Shown: piece after piece, positions 1 to 7,670 of the stretch | Position numbering within the stretch: the stretch's first letter is position 1 | Layout of the letters: the number at the start of each line of letters is the position of its first letter | Source of the DNA: Dolosicoccus paucivorans | Lineage (GTDB): Bacteria > Bacillota > Bacilli > Lactobacillales > Aerococcaceae | Assembly (NCBI RefSeq): GCF_900100125.1 | Contig: NZ_FNEL01000002.1 | Span: 1 to 64,000 of the forward strand | DNA length: 64,000 bases | Direction of reading: 5' to 3' | Position numbers and translations under genes: made by a program | Notes under the pieces: generated by a model | Seen by the model: the letters and a program-made list of their open reading frames with translations, nothing else | What the model was told of the DNA's origin: nothing | The model's database searches: none

Positions 1-62
1 AGAAATTAGGCTATTTAAGTCCTGTCGAATACAGACAACAACAATTACTTTTAAGTGCCTAA
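1..62 (+). CDS. IS3-family transposase (OrfB), C-terminal fragment
   Basis: Reading from base 3, the frame gives KLGYLSPVEYRQQQLLLSA and stops at 60-62. The segment matches the extreme C-terminus of the IS3/IS150 OrfB (rve integrase) transposases, which end in the pattern 'K-LGYLSPVEYR'. The gene starts upstream of the window, so the DDE catalytic core is not visible. Only 19 residues are seen, but the motif is distinctive. It is the only transposase-like sequence recognised in the window. Confidence 0.75.
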   Translation, partial: KLGYLSPVEYRQQQLLLSA

Positions 63-76
63 ACATGTCGTAAATC

Positions 77-177
77 ACCTAACCTCAATGGTTTCACAAA
101 CCATCCAGACTTATCAAGAGCCGCTTCGCTCTTTCTCTTGACAAGCCTGGATGTCTGATGAGATGTTTTGGTTAGGT
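77..177. repeat. Large imperfect inverted repeat inside the IS end
   Basis: ACCTAACC (77-84) pairs with GGTTAGGT (170-177). CATCCAG (102-108) pairs with CTGGATG (147-153), followed by a further stem of 110-120 with 135-145 that has two mismatches. A side hairpin ATGGTTT-CAC-AAACCAT sits at 88-104. The whole would fold as a branched cruciform or RNA. It lies just after the transposase stop, where IS3 elements usually have little sequence before the terminal repeat. Confidence 0.6.
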
Positions 178-266
178 CAATTAGCAGCTCCTCTGTTTTT
201 GCGAAATTGGTCACCTTGAAGCAACTTAAGTTTTATATCTTTATTGAATCTTTCAGAAACACAAAA

Positions 267-295
267 AAGAGCTACCCATTATTGGGGTAACTCTT
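267..295. terminator. Terminator-like hairpin at IS right end
   Basis: AAGAGCTACCC (267-277) pairs with GGGTAACTCTT (285-295) apart from one mismatch, around the loop ATTATTG. A run of six A precedes the stem, so on the minus strand it reads as stem plus U-tract. It could stop minus-strand transcription coming from the neighbouring membrane protein gene before it enters the IS. Confidence 0.5.
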
Positions 296-352
296 CATAA
301 AATCTAGTCTAACTTTTTGGGGTCACTATATACTGATCGAAGTAAGCGGCTT

Positions 353-1468
353 TTAATAAATATGATGATCATCTAATTGCAAATCTAAGTCTTTAGTAAT
401 TTGTTTTGACTTAAAATTTCGAATTAAACGGTTTAATGTGGATAAGTTTTCTTCGTATTTATAAATCGCGGACATAATATGAATTACTCGGTGAGACTCT
501 GTGTTATACATAAAATCTTTTCCATTCATTAAATCGTCTTCATGTTCATGGGCTGCATCAAAAAATTCTTTCATATAAGTTTTATGAGACGACACATTCA
601 TATCAATAAAATTAACTTCATCAGGATCTACCCGACCACTAAATTTCATTAAAATTTGCTCGTGGGCAGCTAGTAAAGTTTCTAGACGATGACGAATCAT
701 AATCCGCAAATCATCGGGAAAATCATCAAAAACAAAGTTATTTTCATGTAAGACATTTAGCAGTTCAATCGCACTTTGAGTTGTTTCGCCTAAATAACGG
801 TAAATAACTAATTTACGAGCTAATCCAACACGTTTAGATTTATTTAAAATCATTTCATTACGAGTTAAACCGAATAATTGATTAAAGTCCTTCATCTGCT
901 TGCGAGCCCATTTAATATCGCTAGCTAAGACAGTAAAATCAGTATTTTTACGCATGAAAGCTCGGATCCAAATAATGACTTCAGTACTGACTTGATCGAT
1001 GACGGTAAACATCTTAGCGTCGTAATGAGGCGGGTAAATTAACCAGTTAATTAAAAAAGATACGCTGACTCCAATTAAAGTATCACCTACCCGCAATATA
1101 GCGCGAGTAATAGTCACGGCTTGTTCGTCTCCTCGAGCCGTTAAGACAATCACCGTACCAAGAGCTAAACCGATATAATTTCCTAAATTTAATGTGTTTA
1201 ACGTGGCGATCAAAAGGATCGAAATAAATCCAATCGCCAGAGGGCTAGAACCTAGAAAGGCCGTGACAACGACCGCAATAATACCACCTACAATGTTCGA
1301 TAAAACCCGCTGAAAGAACAGTTCATAAGACTTTCTAACAGAAGGTTGAGTCGAATAAACGGCGGCAAGTCCGGCTAAAATCCCATCACCTTTTGTAATC
1401 ATCATGGATATAAAAATGGATAAGGTAATGGCGAGACCGGTTTTAAAGACACGTGCACCAATTTTCAT
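353..1468 (-). CDS. Aromatic acid exporter family (DUF939/ArAE-like) membrane protein
   Basis: 371 residues. The first 150 hold several hydrophobic segments (about 10-27, 57-112 with two or three helices, and 127-147), followed by a soluble helical C-terminal half, the layout of the YqjA-type DUF939/ArAE_1 family in Firmicutes. Relatives include FUSC-type efflux proteins; the substrate of this Gram-positive branch is not established. The ATG at 1468 follows GGAGACA at suitable distance. The gene is convergent with the IS end and divergent from perR. Family assignment is good; function as an exporter is by family name only. Confidence 0.75.
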   Translation of the reverse strand: MKIGARVFKTGLAITLSIFISMMITKGDGILAGLAAVYSTQPSVRKSYELFFQRVLSNIVGGIIAVVVTAFLGSSPLAIGFISILLIATLNTLNLGNYIGLALGTVIVLTARGDEQAVTITRAILRVGDTLIGVSVSFLINWLIYPPHYDAKMFTVIDQVSTEVIIWIRAFMRKNTDFTVLASDIKWARKQMKDFNQLFGLTRNEMILNKSKRVGLARKLVIYRYLGETTQSAIELLNVLHENNFVFDDFPDDLRIMIRHRLETLLAAHEQILMKFSGRVDPDEVNFIDMNVSSHKTYMKEFFDAAHEHEDDLMNGKDFMYNTESHRVIHIMSAIYKYEENLSTLNRLIRNFKSKQITKDLDLQLDDHHIY

Positions 1469-1606
1469 TTAAATCTTGTCTCCTAATATATTTAAAACAG
1501 TCTTTAATATCACTTTAATCATAATATATTGACGGTGTATTTCAAGTAAAATCAATTGAAAATATTGCTTTTTAGTTCGAAGTTTGCTAAAAGAAGAAAA
1601 TAGTAG

Positions 1607-1632
1607 TATAATTTTATCGATAATTATTCTAA
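1607..1632 (+). promoter_or_regulatory. perR promoter -10 with overlapping PerR-box-like operator
   Basis: A perfect TATAAT lies at 1607-1612, with a weak TTGCTA at 1584-1589 (17-base spacer). Immediately downstream, CGATAATTATTCTAA (1618-1632) fits the PerR box TTATAATNATTATAA at 11 of 14 defined positions and covers the expected transcription start. This suggests negative autoregulation, as known for perR in B. subtilis. Confidence 0.55.
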
Positions 1633-1658
1633 GTTATTAATAAAGGAGCGTGAGCCTC

Positions 1659-2135
1659 ATGTCAGTTCAACCTCTAACGACACCTTTTGGAACGGATGAT
1701 TCTTATGGTGAAAAGTTAGCTAATAATATTATTCGCGATTTGAGAAATAAAGGGATTCGCATTACTCCTCAAAGACGCGTCATCTTAGAGTATATGATTC
1801 AAACTACTAAACATCCAACAGTAGAAGAAATTTATCAAGATCTTTTACCTGATAATCCTGGAATGAGTGTAGCTACTGTTTATAATAATTTAAATGTGCT
1901 TGTTAAAGAAGGCTTTGTAACTGAAATGAAATTCTCAGGTGTGACAAGTCGTTATGACTTTGTTGGCGAACATCACCATCACATCGTATGCGAAAAATGT
2001 AACCGTATTAGTGATTTTCATTTCAATCAAACAAATGATATTGTCGATAAAGCTCAAAGTGAAACAGGTTATAAAGTTTCGGCAGCTAAAATCGAACTTT
2101 ATGGACTCTGTCCTAAATGTCAATTAGACGAATAA
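1659..2135 (+). CDS. perR: Fur-family peroxide-stress regulator PerR
   Basis: 158 residues: an N-terminal winged helix (about 20-85) followed by the Fur dimerisation and metal domain. PerR-type regulatory-metal ligands are visible: HPT near residue 53, RYDF, a four-His run, and the Asp in 'RISDF' (Asp rather than Glu at this point favours PerR over Fur). The structural zinc site is two CxxC pairs (CEKC and CPKC). PerR senses peroxide by metal-catalysed His oxidation and represses catalase- and iron-related genes. The start is ATG 1659, 10 bases after GGAG; the GTG at 1650 is too close to that site. Gene symbol is inferred from the residues, not from a comparison. Confidence 0.85.
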   Translation: MSVQPLTTPFGTDDSYGEKLANNIIRDLRNKGIRITPQRRVILEYMIQTTKHPTVEEIYQDLLPDNPGMSVATVYNNLNVLVKEGFVTEMKFSGVTSRYDFVGEHHHHIVCEKCNRISDFHFNQTNDIVDKAQSETGYKVSAAKIELYGLCPKCQLDE

Positions 2136-2140
2136 TAAAG

Positions 2141-2172
2141 TCCCCCATCAAAAAATCGATGGGGGATTATTT
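2141..2172. terminator. Bidirectional terminator between perR and trpS
   Basis: CCCCCATC and GATGGGGG (2142-2149 and 2158-2165) form an 8-bp GC-rich stem, flanked by T-rich sequence to the right and A-rich sequence to the left. It serves the two convergent genes. Confidence 0.8.
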
Positions 2173-2174
2173 AT

Positions 2175-3167
2175 TTAGTAGCCAATCCCCATCGCATCCT
2201 TCATTCGCTGAAGAACTTCTTGGGCTTGGTGGTCAGCTTTTACAGCACCTTCTTTAAGAATTTGAGTTAATTCATCACTATCGACTAATTGATTGAAACG
2301 GTCTTGAATCGGTTCAATGACAGAAATAATGCTGTCAGCGATATCTTGTTTAAATCGACCGTATCCTAAACTATGATATTCGTTAACTAAATCATCAATG
2401 GAACGATGAGAAACGCTAGAATAAATTTCTAATAAGTTAGAAACAGCAGGTTGATTTTCCTTATCATAATTCACTTCACCAATAGAGTCCGTCACGGCAC
2501 TTTTAATTTTCTTTTCAATTTGTTTTGGTGTATCAAGTAGAGAGATAAAGCCACGAGGGTTATCATCCGACTTGCTCATTTTAGAGGTTGGATCTTGTAA
2601 GCTCATAATGCGAGCGCCTGCTTTAGGATAGAGAGGTTCTGGTTTAACCAGTAGACGTTTTCTCTTGCCGAAGCGGTTATTGAAACGGTCTACAAAGTCA
2701 CGAGTTAATTCTAAATGTTGACGTTGGTCTTCTCCGACAGGAACGACGTGACTATCGTAAAGAATAATATCAGCTACCATTAAAGCTGGGTACATTAAAA
2801 GTCCTGCTCCGACTGATTCTTGTTTGGATGCTTTATCTTTATATTGAGTCATTCGTTCTAACTCACCAATTCCTAAAAGAGTTGTGACAAGCCATGAAGC
2901 TTGTGTATGAGCAGGGACGTCTGATTGAACAAAGATGGTTGATTCATTAGGGTCAATTCCGATAGCTAAATATAACGCTGCCAGTTCGCGCGTGCGTTGC
3001 TTTAAGTGTTCTAAATTACTTGGAACCGTCATCGCATGCTCGTCAACAACACAATAGGTCGTATTATATTCTTTTTGTAAATCGACGAAACCTTGCATTG
3101 CACCGATATAGTTTCCAATAGTTGGAATTCCACTGGGTTGAACTCCAGAAAAGGCATTTTTCTTCAT
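2175..3167 (-). CDS. trpS: Tryptophanyl-tRNA synthetase
   Basis: 330 residues, the usual length for the bacterial class Ic enzyme that charges tRNA-Trp. The HIGH-like motif PTIGN is at 15-19 and the KMSKS loop at 196-200. 'PSGIPTIGNYIGA' and 'VPVGEDQRQHLELTRD' are family signatures. The ATG at 3167 follows AAGGAGATCC. No T-box is evident in the 220-base upstream gap, unlike thrS in this window. trpS next to spx matches the B. subtilis neighbourhood. Confidence 0.97.
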   Translation of the reverse strand: MKKNAFSGVQPSGIPTIGNYIGAMQGFVDLQKEYNTTYCVVDEHAMTVPSNLEHLKQRTRELAALYLAIGIDPNESTIFVQSDVPAHTQASWLVTTLLGIGELERMTQYKDKASKQESVGAGLLMYPALMVADIILYDSHVVPVGEDQRQHLELTRDFVDRFNNRFGKRKRLLVKPEPLYPKAGARIMSLQDPTSKMSKSDDNPRGFISLLDTPKQIEKKIKSAVTDSIGEVNYDKENQPAVSNLLEIYSSVSHRSIDDLVNEYHSLGYGRFKQDIADSIISVIEPIQDRFNQLVDSDELTQILKEGAVKADHQAQEVLQRMKDAMGIGY

Positions 3168-3390
3168 AAGGATCTCCTTTGTAGTGTATTCTTCTTACTG
3201 TCTATTATAGCGGACTTTAACTTATAAAAAAACTCAAGTAAAAGCAATAATCATTTATCAATGTGTGATACAAATTTATTAAGAATATCTCAATATTTAT
3301 AAAATAGTCTAGAAATATGAGAGATTAATAAGTATACTTGTACTTAGCAGTCGAAATACATATGATGGTACGAAGGAAGGTGGACCATTT

Positions 3391-3789
3391 ATGGTAACGT
3401 TATATATTACTCCAAGCTGTACCTCGTGTCGAAAGGCTCGAGCATGGTTAGAAGAACATTCAATTCCCTTTGTGGAACGCAATATCTTTTCTGATCCTTT
3501 AACAGTCGACGAATTAAAAGAAATTCTTCGTTTAACGGAAGAGGGGACAGAAGATATTATCTCTACACGTTCTAAAGCATTTTTAGAACTTGATATTGAG
3601 CTGAGCGAACTGCATTTAAACGACTTCTTTGATATGGTACAAGAACAACCTGGTTTGTTAAGAAGACCGATTATTATTGATGAGAAGCGTTTACAGATCG
3701 GCTTTAATGAAGATGAAATTAGACGCTTTCTTCCAAGAGAAGTGCGCGCTTTAGAGTTAATGAAAGCACGCGAAATGGTGAATGAGTAA
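3391..3789 (+). CDS. spx: Spx-family redox-sensing transcriptional regulator
   Basis: 132 residues, ArsC-like fold. The CxxC redox switch is Cys10-Thr-Ser-Cys13, exactly where B. subtilis Spx has C10/C13, and '[27 protein letters not shown]' region features match the family. Spx binds the RNA polymerase alpha C-terminal domain and redirects transcription under disulfide stress; it is degraded by ClpXP with the SpxH adaptor. Both clpP (48425) and spxH (31869) lie in this window. The start ATG follows AAGGAAGGTGG. It is followed by its own terminator, so it is likely monocistronic. Confidence 0.93.
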   Translation: MVTLYITPSCTSCRKARAWLEEHSIPFVERNIFSDPLTVDELKEILRLTEEGTEDIISTRSKAFLELDIELSELHLNDFFDMVQEQPGLLRRPIIIDEKRLQIGFNEDEIRRFLPREVRALELMKAREMVNE

Positions 3790-3805
3790 TCTTTTACAGA
3801 CGATC

Positions 3806-3840
3806 AACTGGCAATGACAATCATTGTCAGTTTTTTTGTT
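3806..3840 (+). terminator. spx terminator
   Basis: AACTGGCAATGA (3806-3817) pairs with TCATTGTCAGTT (3821-3832) with one G-U pair, then a T7 run. Confidence 0.88.
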
Positions 3841-3868
3841 TAACAATCATTAAATTTATTTTATGCTA

Positions 3869-3898
3869 TTGGCTTAATAAATGAATAATGTATATAAT
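3869..3898 (+). promoter_or_regulatory. mecA promoter
   Basis: TTGGCT (3869-3874), an 18-base spacer and TATAAT (3893-3898). Confidence 0.6.
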
Positions 3899-3949
3899 AG
3901 AGGATAAGTGAATCCATTCACTGAAATGGATATCAAGGGGGTGCATAAT

Positions 3950-4675
3950 ATGGAAATGGAAAGAATCAATGATAATCTCATTAAAGTAACAATTGATTCT
4001 CAAGATCTTGCTGAACGAGAAATTGACTTTTTAGACTTAGTAGGGAATCAACACGAGATTGAAGCATTCTTTCGCTCCGTGTTAGAAGAAGTCGATGTAG
4101 ATAATCAGTTTAAAGATTCTGACGCAGTAACTTTTCAAGTCATTCCAACATCTAATGGATTGGAATTATTTATTAGTCGTGCCGATGGAGTAAGCTCATC
4201 AATGGCTTCCGATGATCCACAAGAATATTTTGATCACTTACTCAAAAACACATTAGGTTTGACCGATGAGATGCTTCAAAAAGAGCCGAGTGCTTTTTCT
4301 AAATCTCACTTAACTGGTCAAATAGATCGCAATAAACCATCCTCTCAATTAGAAGATGATGATCTTGAAGATAGCGAAGTGTCCTATGCTTTTGAAGAAG
4401 AAGTTCTTCATTTTAAGACGTTAGAAGACTTTATTTTAATGGCTCGTAATATTTCTCATGATGGGCTAATTACAAGTCTTTATACGTTAAATGGTGAGTA
4501 TTTTATGATTTTAACGGTGGAGCCTGAGTGGGATCAATCGATGGACGAAATGGTCGAACGCTTTGCAAGTATGTTAGAGTTTTGCGAATTGGCCTCAATT
4601 ACGCCAGCAGTATTGAAAGAACACGCCTCGTTAATTAAAGAAATAGATGCTTTAGAAACTTTATCTAAATTATAA
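3950..4675 (+). CDS. mecA: Adaptor protein MecA
   Basis: 241 residues. The N-terminal substrate-binding region (1-80, 'MEMERINDNLIKVTIDSQDLAERE') and C-terminal ClpC-binding domain (about 145-235, 'LHFKTLEDFILMARNI') are joined by an acidic linker. MecA delivers substrates (ComK in B. subtilis, ComX/ComW in streptococci) to ClpC for degradation and so restrains competence. I chose ATG 3950, 7-9 bases after AAGGGGGTG; an upstream in-frame GTG at 3908 lacks a ribosome site and lies only about 10 bases beyond the -10 box. The competence gene coiA follows behind a terminator. Confidence 0.92.
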   Translation: MEMERINDNLIKVTIDSQDLAEREIDFLDLVGNQHEIEAFFRSVLEEVDVDNQFKDSDAVTFQVIPTSNGLELFISRADGVSSSMASDDPQEYFDHLLKNTLGLTDEMLQKEPSAFSKSHLTGQIDRNKPSSQLEDDDLEDSEVSYAFEEEVLHFKTLEDFILMARNISHDGLITSLYTLNGEYFMILTVEPEWDQSMDEMVERFASMLEFCELASITPAVLKEHASLIKEIDALETLSKL

Positions 4676-4680
4676 AATGG

Positions 4681-4723
4681 AAATCCCTCCTTTTGGTGTA
4701 TTTATACATAGGAGGGATTTTTT
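4681..4723 (+). terminator. mecA terminator whose right arm carries the coiA Shine-Dalgarno
   Basis: AAATCCCTCC (4681-4690) pairs perfectly with GGAGGGATTT (4711-4720), followed by T-rich sequence, so it reads as an intrinsic terminator. The right arm contains GGAGGG (4711-4716), seven bases before the coiA ATG. In read-through mRNA from mecA the coiA ribosome site would therefore be paired. Confidence 0.8.
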
Positions 4724-5764
4724 ATGTTATATATGGCTTTTACAAAAGATCAAAGAGTTGTTTATGCACAAGAAGTACTAGGAAAAGAAGGACCCTTTTA
4801 TTGTCCGAAGTGTAAAAAAGAAGTGATTGTTAAATGCTCATCAAAAGATGTTCCATTTTTTAGCCACGTTACAAAAAAGCGTGTGGCTCTATCTGAGAGT
4901 CCAAAACACAAGTTAGCTAAAGAGCAATTAAGTCACTGGTTTCAAGATAATCAATTGCATTGGGGTTCAGAAATGTACTTGAAAGATACATCGCAATACC
5001 CAGATGTATTAGTCGAATACCCGTTAGACAGTCAACAATTATGGTGTATTGAATTTCAACATTCCCGTTTATCAGCAACAGACCTTTACAAGCGCCAATT
5101 AGGTTATAAAAAGCAATCTCTTAAAGGACTATGGTTACTAGACGATGAAACAGTTAATACGACGATTCCTAAATGGCATTTTAACTTTGTTCAATATAAT
5201 AGTCATTTAGGGTTGTATTTAGTTTATTATAACGTCACTTCAAACGAGTTAGTGCTTCGCTATCATTTACCGATCGCTTGGCAAAGTAACAAATTAACTT
5301 ATCAAACAATGAGGTTACCATTAAATCAGACCACTTTAACTGATTTGTTTAATGGATTTACAAAGATCCAGCAACGCGAAAAAACCGCTTTAAAGCAACC
5401 GACTGAGACACTGAAAAGTCGCTATGCATTAGAAGGTATCAAATCAACCGCTAACTACCGTCGTTATTTAAATACCTTTTATCGTTTAGGTCACTCTTTG
5501 GAAGATTTACCTTATTGGGTTTGGGGCTTTCAACCGAAAAGTTGGGTCTTTAAAGAGCCCATTTGGTATACGTTAGGACGACTCTTTTTTGAAGCTACAA
5601 AACAGACGTTTACTAGCGTATATGATCATTTCATTGAAACTGAACAAATAAACTATGAGCTGTTTCCTTTACTAGATGGACCTTGGCAAAGGGTGATCCA
5701 AGAGGAAATAGAACAGCTAATGAATGGCGAGTTTTTTAACCAACAAGAATTCAGTGAGAGTTAG
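4724..5764 (+). CDS. coiA: Competence protein CoiA
   Basis: 346 residues. An N-terminal zinc-finger-like segment (Cys27/Cys30, then FFSH near 45) precedes a nuclease-like core with 'YPDVLVEY' and 'WCIEFQHSRLS', the D...ExQ pattern of the CoiA PD-(D/E)xK-like domain. CoiA acts after DNA uptake in promoting recombination during transformation; its exact activity is not fully known. The start at 4724 depends on GGAGGG inside the preceding hairpin. The gene lies between mecA and pepF as in B. subtilis and many Lactobacillales. No comX-type box could be recognised upstream. Confidence 0.88.
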   Translation: MLYMAFTKDQRVVYAQEVLGKEGPFYCPKCKKEVIVKCSSKDVPFFSHVTKKRVALSESPKHKLAKEQLSHWFQDNQLHWGSEMYLKDTSQYPDVLVEYPLDSQQLWCIEFQHSRLSATDLYKRQLGYKKQSLKGLWLLDDETVNTTIPKWHFNFVQYNSHLGLYLVYYNVTSNELVLRYHLPIAWQSNKLTYQTMRLPLNQTTLTDLFNGFTKIQQREKTALKQPTETLKSRYALEGIKSTANYRRYLNTFYRLGHSLEDLPYWVWGFQPKSWVFKEPIWYTLGRLFFEATKQTFTSVYDHFIETEQINYELFPLLDGPWQRVIQEEIEQLMNGEFFNQQEFSES

Positions 5765-5819
5765 TGTGTGTTATGTTAAACTAGACATAAGACTTAACAT
5801 TCAAAGGAGATGAATTGAC

Positions 5820-7628
5820 GTGAGTCAACAACTGAAAGAAAGAAGTGCAATGGATCCGAATTTTCAATGGGATTTGACGTCTTTATTTGCAGATGATAAT
5901 GAGTGGCAAGAAGCTTATGACAAGGCAAATAAATCACTAGAAGACATCGAACCCTTTAAAGGAACCCTCGGGCAAAGTAGTGAGCAATTACTTAAAGCAA
6001 TTGAAACGTTGTTAGCAATCCAACGCCAAATTACGAATATTTATGTCTATTCTCACTTAAAAAACGACCAAGACCAAACAAATTCGACTTATCAAGAAAT
6101 GCATGCTAAAGCTGTGCAGCTTTATAGTCAATTCGGTCAAGCCGTTGCCTTTTTTAACCCAGAACTTTTATCGATTCCGCAAGAAACTTTAGCGCAATTT
6201 ATTGAAGAAAATGACGCGTTAAAAGAGTATGAGCAATATTTAGACGATGCGACGCGCTATCGTCCTCACGTTTTATCAGAACAAGAAGAATTGCTGTTAG
6301 CTCAAGCAAGCGAAATTTTTGGCTCACCAAGTACAACATTTGGTATGCTAAATAATGCGGATTTAAAATTCCCAGAAATTGAAGACGAAGAGGGGAATAA
6401 AGTTCAACTGACTCATAGTGTGTACGGAAAAATGTTAGAAAGTTCAAATCGTCGCGTTCGTAAAGATACTTTTGAAGCGTTTTATTCGGTCTATGATCAA
6501 TTTAAAAATACTATCGCCTCGATTTTAAATAGTGAAATTAAAACTAATAATTACCGTGCGAAAGTAAGAAAGTTTGATTCTGCGCGCCAAGCTTCCTTAT
6601 TTAGAAATAATATTCCAGAAGCGGTTTACGATACATTACTTAATACAGTTGGCGAGCGTTTAGAATTATTACACCGCTATGTGAATTTAAGAAAAGAATT
6701 ACTAAATGTAGAACAACTTGAAATGTATGATATGTATACACCTCTTTTAGGGGATGCGCCTATTGAAGTTACTTATGAAGAGGCAAAGCGCATTACGTTA
6801 GAAGCTCTGGCACCTTTAGGCGAAGAATATCATCAAATTTTACAAAAAGCATTTGATGAACAGTGGATTGATTTATACGAAAATAAAGGTAAACGAAGCG
6901 GTGCTTATTCTTCAGGAAGCTACGATAGTAAGCCATATATTTTAATGAACTGGCAAGACACAGTGAACTGGTTATACACACTTGTTCATGAATTAGGTCA
7001 TAGTGTTCATAGTTATTTAACCCGTGAAAACCAGCCTTATGTTTATGGAAGCTATGCGATCTTTTTAGCTGAAATTGCTTCGACAACGAACGAAAATCTA
7101 CTAACAGATTATTTATTAAAGGAATATAAGGGTAATCGTGAAGTAGAGCTGTACATTTTAAACCACTTCTTAGATGGTTTGAAAGGAACGGTATTCCGTC
7201 AAACCCAGTTCGCTGAATTTGAGCATTTAATGCATGAATCTGATGCTAAAGGCATTCCGTTAACACAAGAGTACTTGTCACAAGAGTACCGCCGAATTAA
7301 CGAAAAATATTATGGCTCAGGGGTGAATTCAGACTCTGAAATTGCTTTAGAATGGACGCGTATTCCACATTTTTATATGAATTACTATGTGTTCCAATAT
7401 GCGACAGGATTTGCGGCCGCAACAGCTTTTTCTAAACGCATTTTAGATGAAGAACCAGAAGCATTAGATAAATATTTAACCTTCTTAAAGTCAGGATGTA
7501 GCCAATATCCAATTGAAACAATGAAACAAGCAGGGTTAGATATGACCCAAGCCGATTATATTGATGCGACCTTAGATGTTTTTGAACAACGTTTAGGCGA
7601 GTTTGAAGATTTATTACATAGTAAATAA
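5820..7628 (+). CDS. pepF: Oligoendopeptidase F (M3 family)
   Basis: 602 residues, the usual PepF length. The zinc site HELGH is at 390-394 with the downstream Glu in 'YAIFLAEIASTTNE'. PepF is a cytoplasmic metallopeptidase cutting 7-17-residue peptides and takes part in peptide turnover. The start is GTG 5820 after AAAGGAGATGA at 10 bases. It follows coiA by 55 bases, with a possible extended -10 (TGTTAAACT, 5774-5782) that could give its own transcript. Confidence 0.95.
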   Translation: MSQQLKERSAMDPNFQWDLTSLFADDNEWQEAYDKANKSLEDIEPFKGTLGQSSEQLLKAIETLLAIQRQITNIYVYSHLKNDQDQTNSTYQEMHAKAVQLYSQFGQAVAFFNPELLSIPQETLAQFIEENDALKEYEQYLDDATRYRPHVLSEQEELLLAQASEIFGSPSTTFGMLNNADLKFPEIEDEEGNKVQLTHSVYGKMLESSNRRVRKDTFEAFYSVYDQFKNTIASILNSEIKTNNYRAKVRKFDSARQASLFRNNIPEAVYDTLLNTVGERLELLHRYVNLRKELLNVEQLEMYDMYTPLLGDAPIEVTYEEAKRITLEALAPLGEEYHQILQKAFDEQWIDLYENKGKRSGAYSSGSYDSKPYILMNWQDTVNWLYTLVHELGHSVHSYLTRENQPYVYGSYAIFLAEIASTTNENLLTDYLLKEYKGNREVELYILNHFLDGLKGTVFRQTQFAEFEHLMHESDAKGIPLTQEYLSQEYRRINEKYYGSGVNSDSEIALEWTRIPHFYMNYYVFQYATGFAAATAFSKRILDEEPEALDKYLTFLKSGCSQYPIETMKQAGLDMTQADYIDATLDVFEQRLGEFEDLLHSK

Positions 7629-7632
7629 AAAC

Positions 7633-7670
7633 AAGCTCTTTCTTACGCGGAGTAGGAAAGAGCTTATTTA
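7633..7670. terminator. Bidirectional terminator between pepF and the phosphotransferase gene
   Basis: AAGCTCTTTC (7633-7642) pairs perfectly with GAAAGAGCTT (7656-7665), with A-rich left and T-rich right flanks. The stem runs into the stop codon region of the minus-strand gene. Confidence 0.8.

Larger units (their letters stand above)
1..325 (+). mobile_element. Right end of an IS3-family insertion sequence (left part outside the window)
   Basis: The segment begins inside a transposase reading frame and ends near 306-325 with AGTCTAACTTTTTGGGGTCA, a form typical of the right terminal repeat of IS150-group IS3 elements. Between the transposase stop at 62 and this end lie about 240 bases that hold a large imperfect palindrome (77-177) and a terminator-like hairpin (267-295). 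The left end is not in the window, so the target duplication and intactness cannot be judged. Family assignment rests on the transposase C-terminus and the end sequence. Confidence 0.65.

Noticed and set aside
3168-3390. T-box before trpS
   Set aside because: No GGTGGNACC-type core, no Stem I motif and no terminator on the minus strand were found in this gap.
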